Below, piece after piece: positions 45,661 through 53,739 of a DNA stretch of 64,000 nt. Location: contig JAJRPG010000074.1 in assembly GCA_024280855.1 (NCBI GenBank), positions 1 to 64,000 of the forward strand, given 5' to 3'. The position numbers were made by a program, and so were the translations under genes. Origin of the DNA: Planctomycetota bacterium (lineage in GTDB: Bacteria > Planctomycetota > Phycisphaerae > UBA1845). How positions within the stretch are numbered: the first letter of the stretch is position 1; each line of letters begins with the position of its first letter. The notes beneath the pieces are model-generated. The model did no database searches. It was not told the DNA's origin and worked only from the letters and a program-made list of their open reading frames with translations.

Positions 45661-45966
45661 TCAACCTGAATTGCCATCTATAGCGAAAAGCCTGTCCCAC
45701 GAGTAGATACCCGTATCATGATTGTCCGTGAAAGTGAACTGTATCGCATAATGGCCAATTAGCTGCATCTGGGAAATACCAACATCTTCGGGGACACTGG
45801 CTGGATTGAGAATCTGCTCCCCCGTCATCTCATCCACACACCCCGCACACCCACAAGCACACCGAATCGTGTGAATGCGATATCGCCGCAAATCTTCCGG
45901 CGACCAGCAGACTTCCAATATAGCCTCAGATCGTTTAAGTTTTATGTCAGTTGGTGCCGCGTGCAT
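45661..45966 (-). CDS. DUF971 domain protein
   Basis: This 101-residue protein has the DUF971 pattern: LKRSEAILEVCWSPE at the start, a cysteine cluster RCACGCAGCVDEMTG, and the closing YAIQFTFTDNHDTGIYSWD. The domain occurs alone and on gamma-butyrobetaine-hydroxylase-like proteins, and is often near iron-sulfur assembly genes. The Cys cluster may bind a metal. No partner is adjacent here; the flanking genes are an HtrA-type protease (convergent) and a rhodanese lipoprotein (divergent). Exact function is unknown. Confidence 0.82.
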   Translation of the reverse strand: MHAAPTDIKLKRSEAILEVCWSPEDLRRYRIHTIRCACGCAGCVDEMTGEQILNPASVPEDVGISQMQLIGHYAIQFTFTDNHDTGIYSWDRLFAIDGNSG

Positions 45967-46008
45967 AAAAATTAGCCCTCTTTAAGTTAGCAAAAAGGAT
46001 ACTCAGTC

Positions 46009-46578
46009 ATGGTAAGGAAGCAAATATCCAAGAACCTGTCATTGGCCTTTTCCGTCGTTGCGATAAGCATAGCTGGCTGCGCAGGTGGTAATCATTCCGT
46101 AAACATGCAAGCCAGCGAAGACGCTCAGCCACAACCAGTACAAAATATCACGGTGATGCAGGCCAACGATTTACTCGCCGGCGAGCGTGAGCATATTTTC
46201 CTGGACGTGCGCACCCTGGCGGAATTCGAGGCTGGCCATCCTACCGGAGCTTTGAACATTCCCCTGCTATTCAACGATCCAGATTCCGGAACGTATGTAC
46301 AAAATCCAAACTTTCTAGACGTCGTCATGGTAAATATTCCCAAACATGCGAGCGTAGTCGTAAGTTGCCACTCCGGCGGACGGTCTGCCAGAGCTGCGAA
46401 CATGATGCACGCGGTTGGGTACCAAAAAGTCAGTAATATGCTAGGCGGCTGGGGCGGTAAACATAACAGCGACGGCAGCGTCCTTCATCCCGGTTGGCAT
46501 TCACAAAATTATCCAACCCAACAAGGTCAAGGCGGAAAAAATAGCTATAAGTCGCTAAGGAAAAAGTCTGGCAACTAG
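46009..46578 (+). CDS. Rhodanese-domain lipoprotein
   Basis: The 189-residue lipoprotein has lipobox SIAGCAG (Cys near residue 24) and one rhodanese domain (about 45-165). FLDVRTLAEFEAGHPTGALN is the conserved front motif, and Cys in VVVSCHSGGRSARAA is the active residue that carries persulfide. Single-domain rhodaneses move sulfur in the envelope or act as redox switches; no acceptor can be read from the context. The tail is lysine-rich (YKSLRKKSGN). The stop lies near a perfect 14-bp inverted repeat shared with pyrF. Confidence 0.87.
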   Translation: MVRKQISKNLSLAFSVVAISIAGCAGGNHSVNMQASEDAQPQPVQNITVMQANDLLAGEREHIFLDVRTLAEFEAGHPTGALNIPLLFNDPDSGTYVQNPNFLDVVMVNIPKHASVVVSCHSGGRSARAANMMHAVGYQKVSNMLGGWGGKHNSDGSVLHPGWHSQNYPTQQGQGGKNSYKSLRKKSGN

Positions 46579-46600
46579 ACTAAATGATGAAATATTTCAG

Positions 46601-46641
46601 ATTAAATCCGTGATTACATTTCACGCCATCACGGATTTAAT
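46601..46641. terminator. Perfect 14-bp inverted repeat at the rhodanese/pyrF junction
   Basis: ATTAAATCCGTGAT (46601-46614) and ATCACGGATTTAAT (46628-46641) are exact inverse copies around a 13-base loop. The right arm lies in the last codons of pyrF. It may be a bidirectional terminator, though the T-run is poor on both sides. Confidence 0.55.
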
Positions 46642-47562
46642 TTGACCCGCAAAATCTCTACAGGCATGATCGATGCACGACTTCCAATCGTCGCCATGCT
46701 CGCTGACGTAAGTATCATTCGCGTAGGCGTACATCACACTACGAGAAGCCGCGACGATAGCGCCGGTTCCATCATCCTTAAAACACCTAGCTACTTCATC
46801 TACCGATCGACCTTGAGCGCCAAAACCTGGTACAAGAAAAATGCTGTGGGGCATCAACGAGCGAATATATTCTGTTGAAGGTAAATCGCGCGGTGAGACC
46901 ACAGCCCCAATCGTGCTATAACCAGATTCGCCGATGAGTTCTTCTTGCCCCGCCCAACCATCTACAAGCTTAGCTACCTTCTGGCAAACCGTGTCGCCAT
47001 CTGCAAAGGCCAATCCTTGAACCTGATCTGCTGACGGGTTGCTTGTCTGCACGAGTACAAACATGCCACGCCCCGTATCTTTCGATACTTCGACAAACGG
47101 ATCAATACCATCTGAACCGAAGTACGGATTCACCGTAATCGCATCCGGTATCGCGTGAGCTTCAGCCTGCGCTGCCATCCCCCGCATCTGCGCCTGTGCA
47201 TACTGGGCAGCAGTATGTCCGATGTCAGACCGCTTGACGTCACCAATCACAAGCAATCCAGCCTCACGAGCCAGCTTTACCAGACGATGATACGCAACGA
47301 TGCCCGCCTCGTAGAAAACTTCAAAATACGCGATATTTATTTTAATCACTGGCACATGACTAGCCACGATCTCGATAAGCCCCGCGCCATAAGCTTCAAT
47401 CGCCCCAGCCGCTGCGGTGACATCATCCGAGCGGCTCGGCAAACCATATTCCTTAAGAATAGCAGGCGGAAGTTTCGTCAATACAGGATCAAAACCAACG
47501 CAACCAGCCGTGCCCTTCTCGCGTACCGCCTGAACCAATCGATCACCAAAATGGTCGTCCAT
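46621..47562 (-). CDS. pyrF: Orotidine 5'-phosphate decarboxylase
   Basis: The 313-residue enzyme catalyses the last step of UMP synthesis. GCVGFDPVLTKLP starts the barrel; VIKINIAYFEVFYE and the catalytic motif GDVKRSDIGHTAAQYA (DxKxxDI) identify it as the longer, type 2 family. The phosphate-binding end is FLVPGFGAQGRSVDEV. ATG 47562 is preferred to ATG 47580 because GGAAGGG lies at proper spacing. No other pyr gene is adjacent. The 3' end overlaps the 14-bp inverted repeat described at 46601. Confidence 0.94.
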   Translation of the reverse strand: MDDHFGDRLVQAVREKGTAGCVGFDPVLTKLPPAILKEYGLPSRSDDVTAAAGAIEAYGAGLIEIVASHVPVIKINIAYFEVFYEAGIVAYHRLVKLAREAGLLVIGDVKRSDIGHTAAQYAQAQMRGMAAQAEAHAIPDAITVNPYFGSDGIDPFVEVSKDTGRGMFVLVQTSNPSADQVQGLAFADGDTVCQKVAKLVDGWAGQEELIGESGYSTIGAVVSPRDLPSTEYIRSLMPHSIFLVPGFGAQGRSVDEVARCFKDDGTGAIVAASRSVMYAYANDTYVSEHGDDWKSCIDHACRDFAGQIKSVMA

Positions 47563-47759
47563 CCGTCTTTGCCCTTCCATTGAGCGATAATCCTAATTCC
47601 CTGCCCATGCCCCACCGCCTCAATTATGCACAATATGAAGCACAATGACATCAGAGGCAACTTTAGGCATCTCAGGTATGCCGCTAGTCACATTTATTCA
47701 TAACTTGATAACCCGCCAGACTTGCATCCACCACTGAAACTTCCGACAATCCTAAATAC

Positions 47760-48902
47760 ATGGGCAAGAAAAAAGGAAAAAAAAAGAAAGGCGGCAAAAA
47801 GGTCCGCGTTACCTTTCGGCGAAACCGATCTTCCAAGGTTCGGGATAAAAGCTGGACCGACCAGGCCCGTGAGGCTCAAGATAATGAAGTTGATGCCATT
47901 GACTCTGAGCAGGTTCAAGCGAAAGGCGATATTTCTCGACACCGGACCATCATCGTTCACGATGATCCAACGCTAGCCCACGCACACCTTCACTCTGGCG
48001 TCGTTCTAGCCATGCGAGGATTATACGCCGAAGTAGACGATGGCCAAAAAATTCACGCTTGCACCATTCGCCGCATACTACGCACCCAAAAAATTGATGA
48101 ACGAAATCCTGTCACCGTGGGTGATCGCGTTCGGTTTTCCCTTGGATCATCCGGCGATGCCAAATTGCGTGAAGGGGTCATCGAACACGTCGATCCGCGC
48201 CTTGGCCAACTTCGCCGAAAATCAGGCCGGCGCATTCATACCGTCGTCGCCAATGTAGACCAGGCGATCATTGTTAGTTCCGCTGGCCAACCTGCACCCA
48301 AACCCCAGCTCATCGACCGCTACATCATCGCCGCACTTGCCGGGGAAATCACGCCCATTATTTGTATGAACAAAATTGATCTCGACGAAGATAGCCAAGC
48401 TGAGCAGCTATTACTTCGCTATGAAAATCTGGGCTACGAAACGCTAGCCACCTGCGCGACCTCGGGCCAGGGAATCGAAAAATTGCGTGCCCTACTCAAA
48501 GATAAAGAAAGCGTCGTCGCAGGACAAAGTGGTGTAGGCAAAAGCTCATTACTTAACGCAGCGGAGCCTGGCTTAACGCTAAGAACATCTAACGTGGGCG
48601 TGCAAAATGAAAAAGGTAGACATACAACCACCACAGCTAGCCTCATCCGATTGAAAAATGGAGGCTACGTCGTTGACACGCCTGGCATTCGCTCCTTTGA
48701 TATCTCTCTCGTCCCCAGAAGCGAATTCGAGGTCCACTTCGTCGAATTCGTACCCCATGTAGCCAACTGTCGATATCCCGATTGCACTCACACGCACGAA
48801 AATGAATGCGCCGTCAAAAAAGCCGTAGAGCAGGGCCATATTCATCCGGCTAGATACGCAAGCTATGTTGACATCTTCGAAGAACCCGGCATCGCACCGT
48901 AA
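47760..48902 (+). CDS. rsgA: Ribosome small-subunit-dependent GTPase RsgA
   Basis: The 380-residue circularly permuted GTPase checks 30S maturation. The N-terminal 30 residues are very basic (MGKKKGKKKKGG), an unusual extension likely to bind rRNA. An OB fold follows. The GTPase has NKIDL (G4) first, then GQSGVGKSSLLNA (G1) and DTPG (G3), the permuted order of RsgA. The C-terminal zinc knuckle is CRYPDC, then THTHE and a distal Cys (NECAV). Length is slightly above the family norm owing to the extension. No ribosome site is visible before ATG 47760. Confidence 0.94.
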   Translation: MGKKKGKKKKGGKKVRVTFRRNRSSKVRDKSWTDQAREAQDNEVDAIDSEQVQAKGDISRHRTIIVHDDPTLAHAHLHSGVVLAMRGLYAEVDDGQKIHACTIRRILRTQKIDERNPVTVGDRVRFSLGSSGDAKLREGVIEHVDPRLGQLRRKSGRRIHTVVANVDQAIIVSSAGQPAPKPQLIDRYIIAALAGEITPIICMNKIDLDEDSQAEQLLLRYENLGYETLATCATSGQGIEKLRALLKDKESVVAGQSGVGKSSLLNAAEPGLTLRTSNVGVQNEKGRHTTTTASLIRLKNGGYVVDTPGIRSFDISLVPRSEFEVHFVEFVPHVANCRYPDCTHTHENECAVKKAVEQGHIHPARYASYVDIFEEPGIAP

Positions 48903-48962
48903 CCAACAACCTAATCTGCCAATCATCTAATTCCTGAATCGTATAGCCAATGCGATCACCAC

Positions 48963-48971
48963 TGGTATAAT
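48963..48971 (+). promoter_or_regulatory. Extended -10 promoter
   Basis: TGGTATAAT holds a perfect TATAAT with the TGn extension; no clear -35 box is present. It would drive the stress-protein-like gene and nhaD through a leader of about 200 bases that contains the inverted repeat at 49007-49080. Confidence 0.45.
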
Positions 48972-49006
48972 CTAGCTGGAAATCTGGCAGCGAAATGATA
49001 TTACGC

Positions 49007-49080
49007 CATTCCCGCGCAGGCGGGAATCCAGAACGATGACACCAACGGGCCAAGACTGGATTCTCGCCTGCGCGGGAACG
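49007..49080. repeat. Long inverted repeat of the CCCGCGCAGGCGGG type
   Basis: The left arm runs from 49007 to 49031 (CATTCCCGCGCAGGCGGG, then AATCCAG) and the right arm from 49056 to 49080. They match at about 23 of 25 positions, around a 24-base spacer. The arm sequence matches the single copy at 63085. Such repeats are widespread in bacteria. This pair lies in the leader of the following gene. Confidence 0.82.
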
Positions 49081-49179
49081 ACTGAGTAGCGACCTCGACA
49101 AAAATAATTACCGGATGGCCTCAAGCTGGTGCTTTTCAATGCCACCATGTGACAGTGCCAAACAGGAGTAGTGTTAGCC

Positions 49180-50040
49180 ATGACCAATGTGGATCAATTT
49201 GAAAGCATGTTTCGTTCAGCTTCGCGTGAGGTTTTTCGTTACGAACATATCAACTTCGCATCCGCCTTGGTGATTACCGACCTCGACACCGCGCAGGCTA
49301 AGAAATTCGGCGCAAAAATGCGTCAGTTTCTCACCCTTGCTGACGCGGACAATAAAATTCAATGGCGCGATGTTGCGGGTTCAGAGTTTCAAACCGCTGG
49401 CGAATTACTCTCTCTAATCGAATCCGCAAAACCTGACCTCATCTGCACTTATCGTAATTTACACAGCAGCGCCTGGCGTTGGCCTTATAGTTTGGGGGCA
49501 CACGTCGATTTATTAACCCAACACACCGACGTGCCAATTATGTTGCTTCCACACCCCCAGGCGGAGAAATCGGCAGCCCACGCCTGCAAAGACACCGACA
49601 CTGTCATGGCTATCGCGGATCAACTAACGGGTGATGACCGTCTCGTTAATTACGCGCTACGTTTTGTAGACCCCAAAGGAAAACTGTGGCTAACTCATGT
49701 GGAAGATGACGCGACGTTTGAACGGTATTTAGATGCCATCTCGAAAATTCCTACACTCGACACGAACACCGCCCGCGTCGCACTGCGTGAACAATTACTC
49801 AAAGAGCCACGAGAATTTATTGAAAGCTGTATCGAGACCATACGCAGCGATGGCATAAACACGACGATCGAAAATTTAGTACAGTTTGGCCATCACTTGT
49901 CACAGTACCAAAAACTGATTCAAGAGCATGAAGTTGACCTGCTCATACTCAATACCAAGGATGAAGATCAACTGGCCATGAACGGTATGGCCTACGCCCT
50001 CGCAGTCGAGATACGTCACATTCCGCTTTTAATGCTGTAA
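49180..50040 (+). CDS. Universal-stress-protein-like protein
   Basis: The 286-residue cytoplasmic protein resembles two UspA-like halves fused. The first half ends DLLTQHTDVPIMLLPHP; the second ends VDLLILNTKDEDQLAMNGMA and IRHIPLLML. Those sequences match the closing strands of UspA, but the Gly-rich ATP-binding motif (GxxGxxxxG) is not evident. It sits 34 bases upstream of nhaD and shares its direction, so a regulatory or stress partner of the antiporter is plausible. ATG 49180 is 11 bases after AGGAG; an in-frame GTG at 49171 is too close. Confidence 0.65.
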   Translation: MTNVDQFESMFRSASREVFRYEHINFASALVITDLDTAQAKKFGAKMRQFLTLADADNKIQWRDVAGSEFQTAGELLSLIESAKPDLICTYRNLHSSAWRWPYSLGAHVDLLTQHTDVPIMLLPHPQAEKSAAHACKDTDTVMAIADQLTGDDRLVNYALRFVDPKGKLWLTHVEDDATFERYLDAISKIPTLDTNTARVALREQLLKEPREFIESCIETIRSDGINTTIENLVQFGHHLSQYQKLIQEHEVDLLILNTKDEDQLAMNGMAYALAVEIRHIPLLML

Positions 50041-50074
50041 GCCCCGTTGCAAGTTTAGAAAGGTTTTTTACGCG

Positions 50075-51508
50075 ATGAACTCTCTTTTCCTTGCCTCTTC
50101 CAGCCAAGCGGGCGTGCCATTAAACGTCACGCTCGTCTTCACGGCTATACTCGTCGGACTAATCCTCTGCTTAGCGTTGGAAGAAGTCATACATGCTAAG
50201 AAATCAATCATCGCAGGCGTATTCGCTATCGTCAGCTTGTTTCTAGCCAATGTTTTTCATCTATACGAGTACGTCGATCACAAATTTCTCATTAAACTTC
50301 CCCCCTTAGAATCGGCCCTTGGCCATACCGTTGAATTACCTGTTTATATCCCGGCGATTGACTGGAGTGTCATCGCACTTATTTTTGGCGCGAGCCTGTT
50401 TGTAGACATCACCTCTAAGACCGGCTTGTTCACCTGGATTGCCATTAAACTCACGAAAACCTCAAAAGGCGACCCGCGCAAACTTTTGTGGTTCTACGGA
50501 TTAATGACCGTGGTATTCTCAGCTGTACTAAATAATGTCACGGCCATGATTATCGTCGGCTCGCTCACCGGCGTGTCACTCAAAAAGCTGAAACGAACGA
50601 ATCTGCTACTGGGATTTCTAATGATCGAAGGCTTGCTGACTAACATCGGCGGTTTGCTAACCCTCATCAGCAGCGTCCCCAACATCATCGTCGGCAACGC
50701 GGCGGGAATTAGCTTCGTAACCTTTTTCGTCAAATCAGCCCCATTCGTATTCGTGGCTACTATCGCAACTATTATGATGGGCGCAAAATTGTTTGGTATC
50801 AATAAACTCATTAGTACCGAAGAAAAAAGCGAAGCCGCATTGCTGGTCAACAGCTTCGATGAAAATGACGGCATCGAAAGCAATAGTTTCTTTTGGTTCG
50901 GTGCTGTCATGTTACTGCTGTTCATTGTGACAATCGCCACCACGTCTATCCTGCCCGTCATTCAAGATTTGGGGATGAGCTTCGTCGCATTAGCCTTCGC
51001 AGCGATCATGCTGGTTCGCTATAAGTCCACGGTGGACACTTTCTACCGGGCTATGGACTGGGACTTGTTGGGGTTTTTCGCGGCGTTATTCGTAGTCATC
51101 AACGTCATGGAACACGCGATGGTGCTAGACCTAATTGGCGTAGGACTTTCCAAAATCATCGGCCTAAATGATTCAATCGGTCACGGCGCGGGCACTGGCG
51201 CGATTCTCATATCATCCGCTGCTTTTAGCTCCGTCACCGACAACATTCCCCTATCCGCTATGCTGGCTAAAATTCTTCAATCTCAAGGCACAGCCTCTAC
51301 CGACCCGCTTTGGTGGGCAGTCGTATTCGGAGCGAATCTAGGCGGGAACCTAACACCCATCGGTTCAGCCTCAACATTAGTCGCAGTGACAATCATCCAC
51401 AAAAACGGATTGACGATGTCGTTCGTGCGTTTCGTGAAATTAGCCATACCTTTCGCAGCCATGCAAATTGCCCTGGCTACGGCTTATGTGCTGGCAGTGC
51501 TGCAATAA
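50075..51508 (+). CDS. nhaD: Na+/H+ antiporter NhaD
   Basis: The 477-residue membrane protein has about 12 hydrophobic segments and belongs to the NhaD/ArsB ion transporter group. LALEEVIHAKKSIIAGV, the FGASLFVDITSKTGLFTWIA segment and NNVTAMIIVGSLTGVSL are typical. The TDNIPLSAML and GANLGGNLTPIGSASTLVA segments near the C-terminus are family signatures. NhaD exchanges Na+ (or Li+) for H+ in alkaline or saline settings. It follows the stress-protein-like gene closely and probably shares its promoter. The following small gene is on the other strand. Confidence 0.92.
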   Translation: MNSLFLASSSQAGVPLNVTLVFTAILVGLILCLALEEVIHAKKSIIAGVFAIVSLFLANVFHLYEYVDHKFLIKLPPLESALGHTVELPVYIPAIDWSVIALIFGASLFVDITSKTGLFTWIAIKLTKTSKGDPRKLLWFYGLMTVVFSAVLNNVTAMIIVGSLTGVSLKKLKRTNLLLGFLMIEGLLTNIGGLLTLISSVPNIIVGNAAGISFVTFFVKSAPFVFVATIATIMMGAKLFGINKLISTEEKSEAALLVNSFDENDGIESNSFFWFGAVMLLLFIVTIATTSILPVIQDLGMSFVALAFAAIMLVRYKSTVDTFYRAMDWDLLGFFAALFVVINVMEHAMVLDLIGVGLSKIIGLNDSIGHGAGTGAILISSAAFSSVTDNIPLSAMLAKILQSQGTASTDPLWWAVVFGANLGGNLTPIGSASTLVAVTIIHKNGLTMSFVRFVKLAIPFAAMQIALATAYVLAVLQ

Positions 51509-51573
51509 TTTGCCAATTGTTATGTGTTTAGAAATTCAGCAGCGCAATATACCACATGGTGGTCATCAGCCGA

Positions 51574-51759
51574 CTAATCACTCTCACGTCGATCGATTTC
51601 CAATGGGGCATGATGATGATCAGATGGCCTGGGGTCGCGCAAAATCCTGTAGTAGCAAAACGTCACTAAACTGCACACCATTCCCACGCAACCGATCAAC
51701 ATGGTCCAACCAGCCGCGTTTAGTCCGTCCGCCTGCGCTAAAACTTGTAACCCAATCAT
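51574..51759 (-). CDS. Small membrane accessory protein of the NSS symporter
   Basis: The 61-residue protein has one membrane segment (about residues 15-38, AAGWTMLIGCVGMVCSLVTF) and a polar His-rich tail (SDHHHAPLE). Its start overlaps the stop of the upstream NSS symporter by four bases (ATGA), the arrangement known for small NSS partners such as MetS. It probably aids insertion or function of the symporter, as shown for MetS in the methionine transporter MetP; the family assignment is from position, not sequence. Confidence 0.7.
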   Translation of the reverse strand: MIGLQVLAQADGLNAAGWTMLIGCVGMVCSLVTFCYYRILRDPRPSDHHHAPLEIDRRESD

Positions 51760-53588
51760 GGCGCGGCCTCCATCTCAACACCAGCGTCTTCCGCCTGTTT
51801 AATCACATTACCGATGCGACCGCGACAGGCCATATCCGCGAGTCCTAGCATCAACAGGAATAGAATTACGATTGCGACAAACACAAACCGCGCAACAGTA
51901 GCCGTCCGCTCAGCAGGGGCACGCGCGTCATTGGCATCCTGATCTACAACCCGTAGCCAAGCCGGCAGTGATTCAAGCGATTCCGGGATGCTGTTACCCT
52001 CACCAAGAATCTGATTCACATGAGAGGCAATAGCCATCTCGTCCGCATCAGAAAAATGCGCCGCGATAGCCGCTTCGTAGACGCTACGAACAGCTAAGTC
52101 TCCCTGCAAACTCGGGCTCATTTGCCTAAGTCGATCAGGACCATTGAAATAACACCACATCCCCAACACGACGATCAGATAAGTAGGTGTGATGTAACGA
52201 ACGACAAACGGCATAAAGGATGGAATTTTCAAATCGGCCCCGCGACGCGCCTCGGCAAAACCACGCTCCGCGCCAATCACCCAGCCAAAAATAATCACCT
52301 GCCCCAGCGCGGCTACGATCATCATGAACTCGCACCAGAAATCGGTAAAGTCCAGCGCCGTCACATTTTCACTATAATACATGACAAGCGATGCACCTGC
52401 GAGGGTGAACACCGACAGCACCGTCACACTCGCCCGCCGCTTCATACCAAAGCCGTCTTCAAGAAAAGCCGTAGCTGGCTGAAGCATACTGATCGAAGAA
52501 GTGACTGCCGCTAAGAACAATAACCCAAACCACATACCACCGAAAAATGATCCGCCGGGCATAAAGTGCATGATCGCGGGAACGGTGATAAACCCAAGTG
52601 CAAAAGTACCCGGCGGCGTATTACCCGGGCCAAGAAACAGGAAGGCTGTCGGGACTATAATCAGCCCACCGAGTACAACCTCGCAGAATTCGTTCGTACT
52701 AGACGCGCTCAGCGATGACAACACCACGTCATCATCCGAGCGCAAATAACTCGAGTAACAAAGGATCAATCCAAATCCTACGCTCAGGCTAAAGAAAATC
52801 TGCCCCGCAGCCCGCAGCCAAACCTCAGGCTCCCACAACTTAGCCCAATCAGGATTCCACATGAACCCCAGCCCCGAACCAATCGTACGCCCCTCGACCA
52901 CGTTATCCAAAGTCAGCACGCGAATTAAAATAGCCACCGCACACAAAACCAACAGCGGCATAGCTATTTTACAAAATGTTTCAATACCTCGCGTAATCCC
53001 GCGATAGATGATGATAAAATTACAGACAAAGCAAATCAGCACATACCAAAGCATCTCCGAGCCGAACATCGCCCCATTCTTTTCCATACCAAACGACTTG
53101 ACGGTAAAATCTGCCGAAGCACCCGTGATGGCACTACTCACATCACCACTACCAGCCGCCGCAGCCGCTTGTTGAAACGTCTCCGCAAAGCCGCCAGTAA
53201 AAAACTCGACCGCATATCTCAGACACAGCGCCTCCAGCAGTACATAATAAATGTATACCAACACAGGAATCAGCACCGTCATCGTACCAATCATTTTCGC
53301 CGGAGCGCGTCGCCATAACGCGAACATAATCCCCGGCGCATTATTTTGACCATAACGCCCACCAAGTCGGCCAATCGTCCATTCACACCACGCGATGGGA
53401 ACACCCAGCACGATAAAACTGATGATGTAGGGGATCATAAAAGCCCCGCCGCCATTATTGACTGCGGTGCCTGGGAAGCGGAGAAAGTTACCTAGACCAA
53501 CGGCTGAGCCTGCGACAGCTAGTACAACACCAAGGCGTGAGCCCCAGTTTTCCTTACCTGGCAGGTTCAGTTCAGCCGTTTTCTTCAT
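51756..53588 (-). CDS. Na+-dependent symporter, NSS family
   Basis: The 610-residue transporter has about 12 membrane segments and the family's first helix motif GSAVGLGNFLRFPGTAVNNG, which forms the Na+ and substrate sites in LeuT-like proteins. The substrate is probably an amino acid or similar amine. A roughly 110-residue segment after the eleventh helix (SLQGDLAVRSVYEAAIAAH onward) is hydrophilic and unusual for bacterial members; it precedes a final helix (VFVAIVILFLLMLGLA). The gene is followed by a small accessory protein. Confidence 0.93.
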   Translation of the reverse strand: MKKTAELNLPGKENWGSRLGVVLAVAGSAVGLGNFLRFPGTAVNNGGGAFMIPYIISFIVLGVPIAWCEWTIGRLGGRYGQNNAPGIMFALWRRAPAKMIGTMTVLIPVLVYIYYVLLEALCLRYAVEFFTGGFAETFQQAAAAAGSGDVSSAITGASADFTVKSFGMEKNGAMFGSEMLWYVLICFVCNFIIIYRGITRGIETFCKIAMPLLVLCAVAILIRVLTLDNVVEGRTIGSGLGFMWNPDWAKLWEPEVWLRAAGQIFFSLSVGFGLILCYSSYLRSDDDVVLSSLSASSTNEFCEVVLGGLIIVPTAFLFLGPGNTPPGTFALGFITVPAIMHFMPGGSFFGGMWFGLLFLAAVTSSISMLQPATAFLEDGFGMKRRASVTVLSVFTLAGASLVMYYSENVTALDFTDFWCEFMMIVAALGQVIIFGWVIGAERGFAEARRGADLKIPSFMPFVVRYITPTYLIVVLGMWCYFNGPDRLRQMSPSLQGDLAVRSVYEAAIAAHFSDADEMAIASHVNQILGEGNSIPESLESLPAWLRVVDQDANDARAPAERTATVARFVFVAIVILFLLMLGLADMACRGRIGNVIKQAEDAGVEMEAAP

Positions 53589-53739
53589 AATAAAATTTCG
53601 TCAGGCCCAAAATCTCGATAACCGTGCCCAGGCAGTCTATGCGATTGCCCCATCAATGCCAACGTCAGTGCCAACGGTTGATTCATCATTGTCCAGGTGT
53701 TAAGTTTTGTTTTTTCCATAACTACGGAGCCTGCTACAA

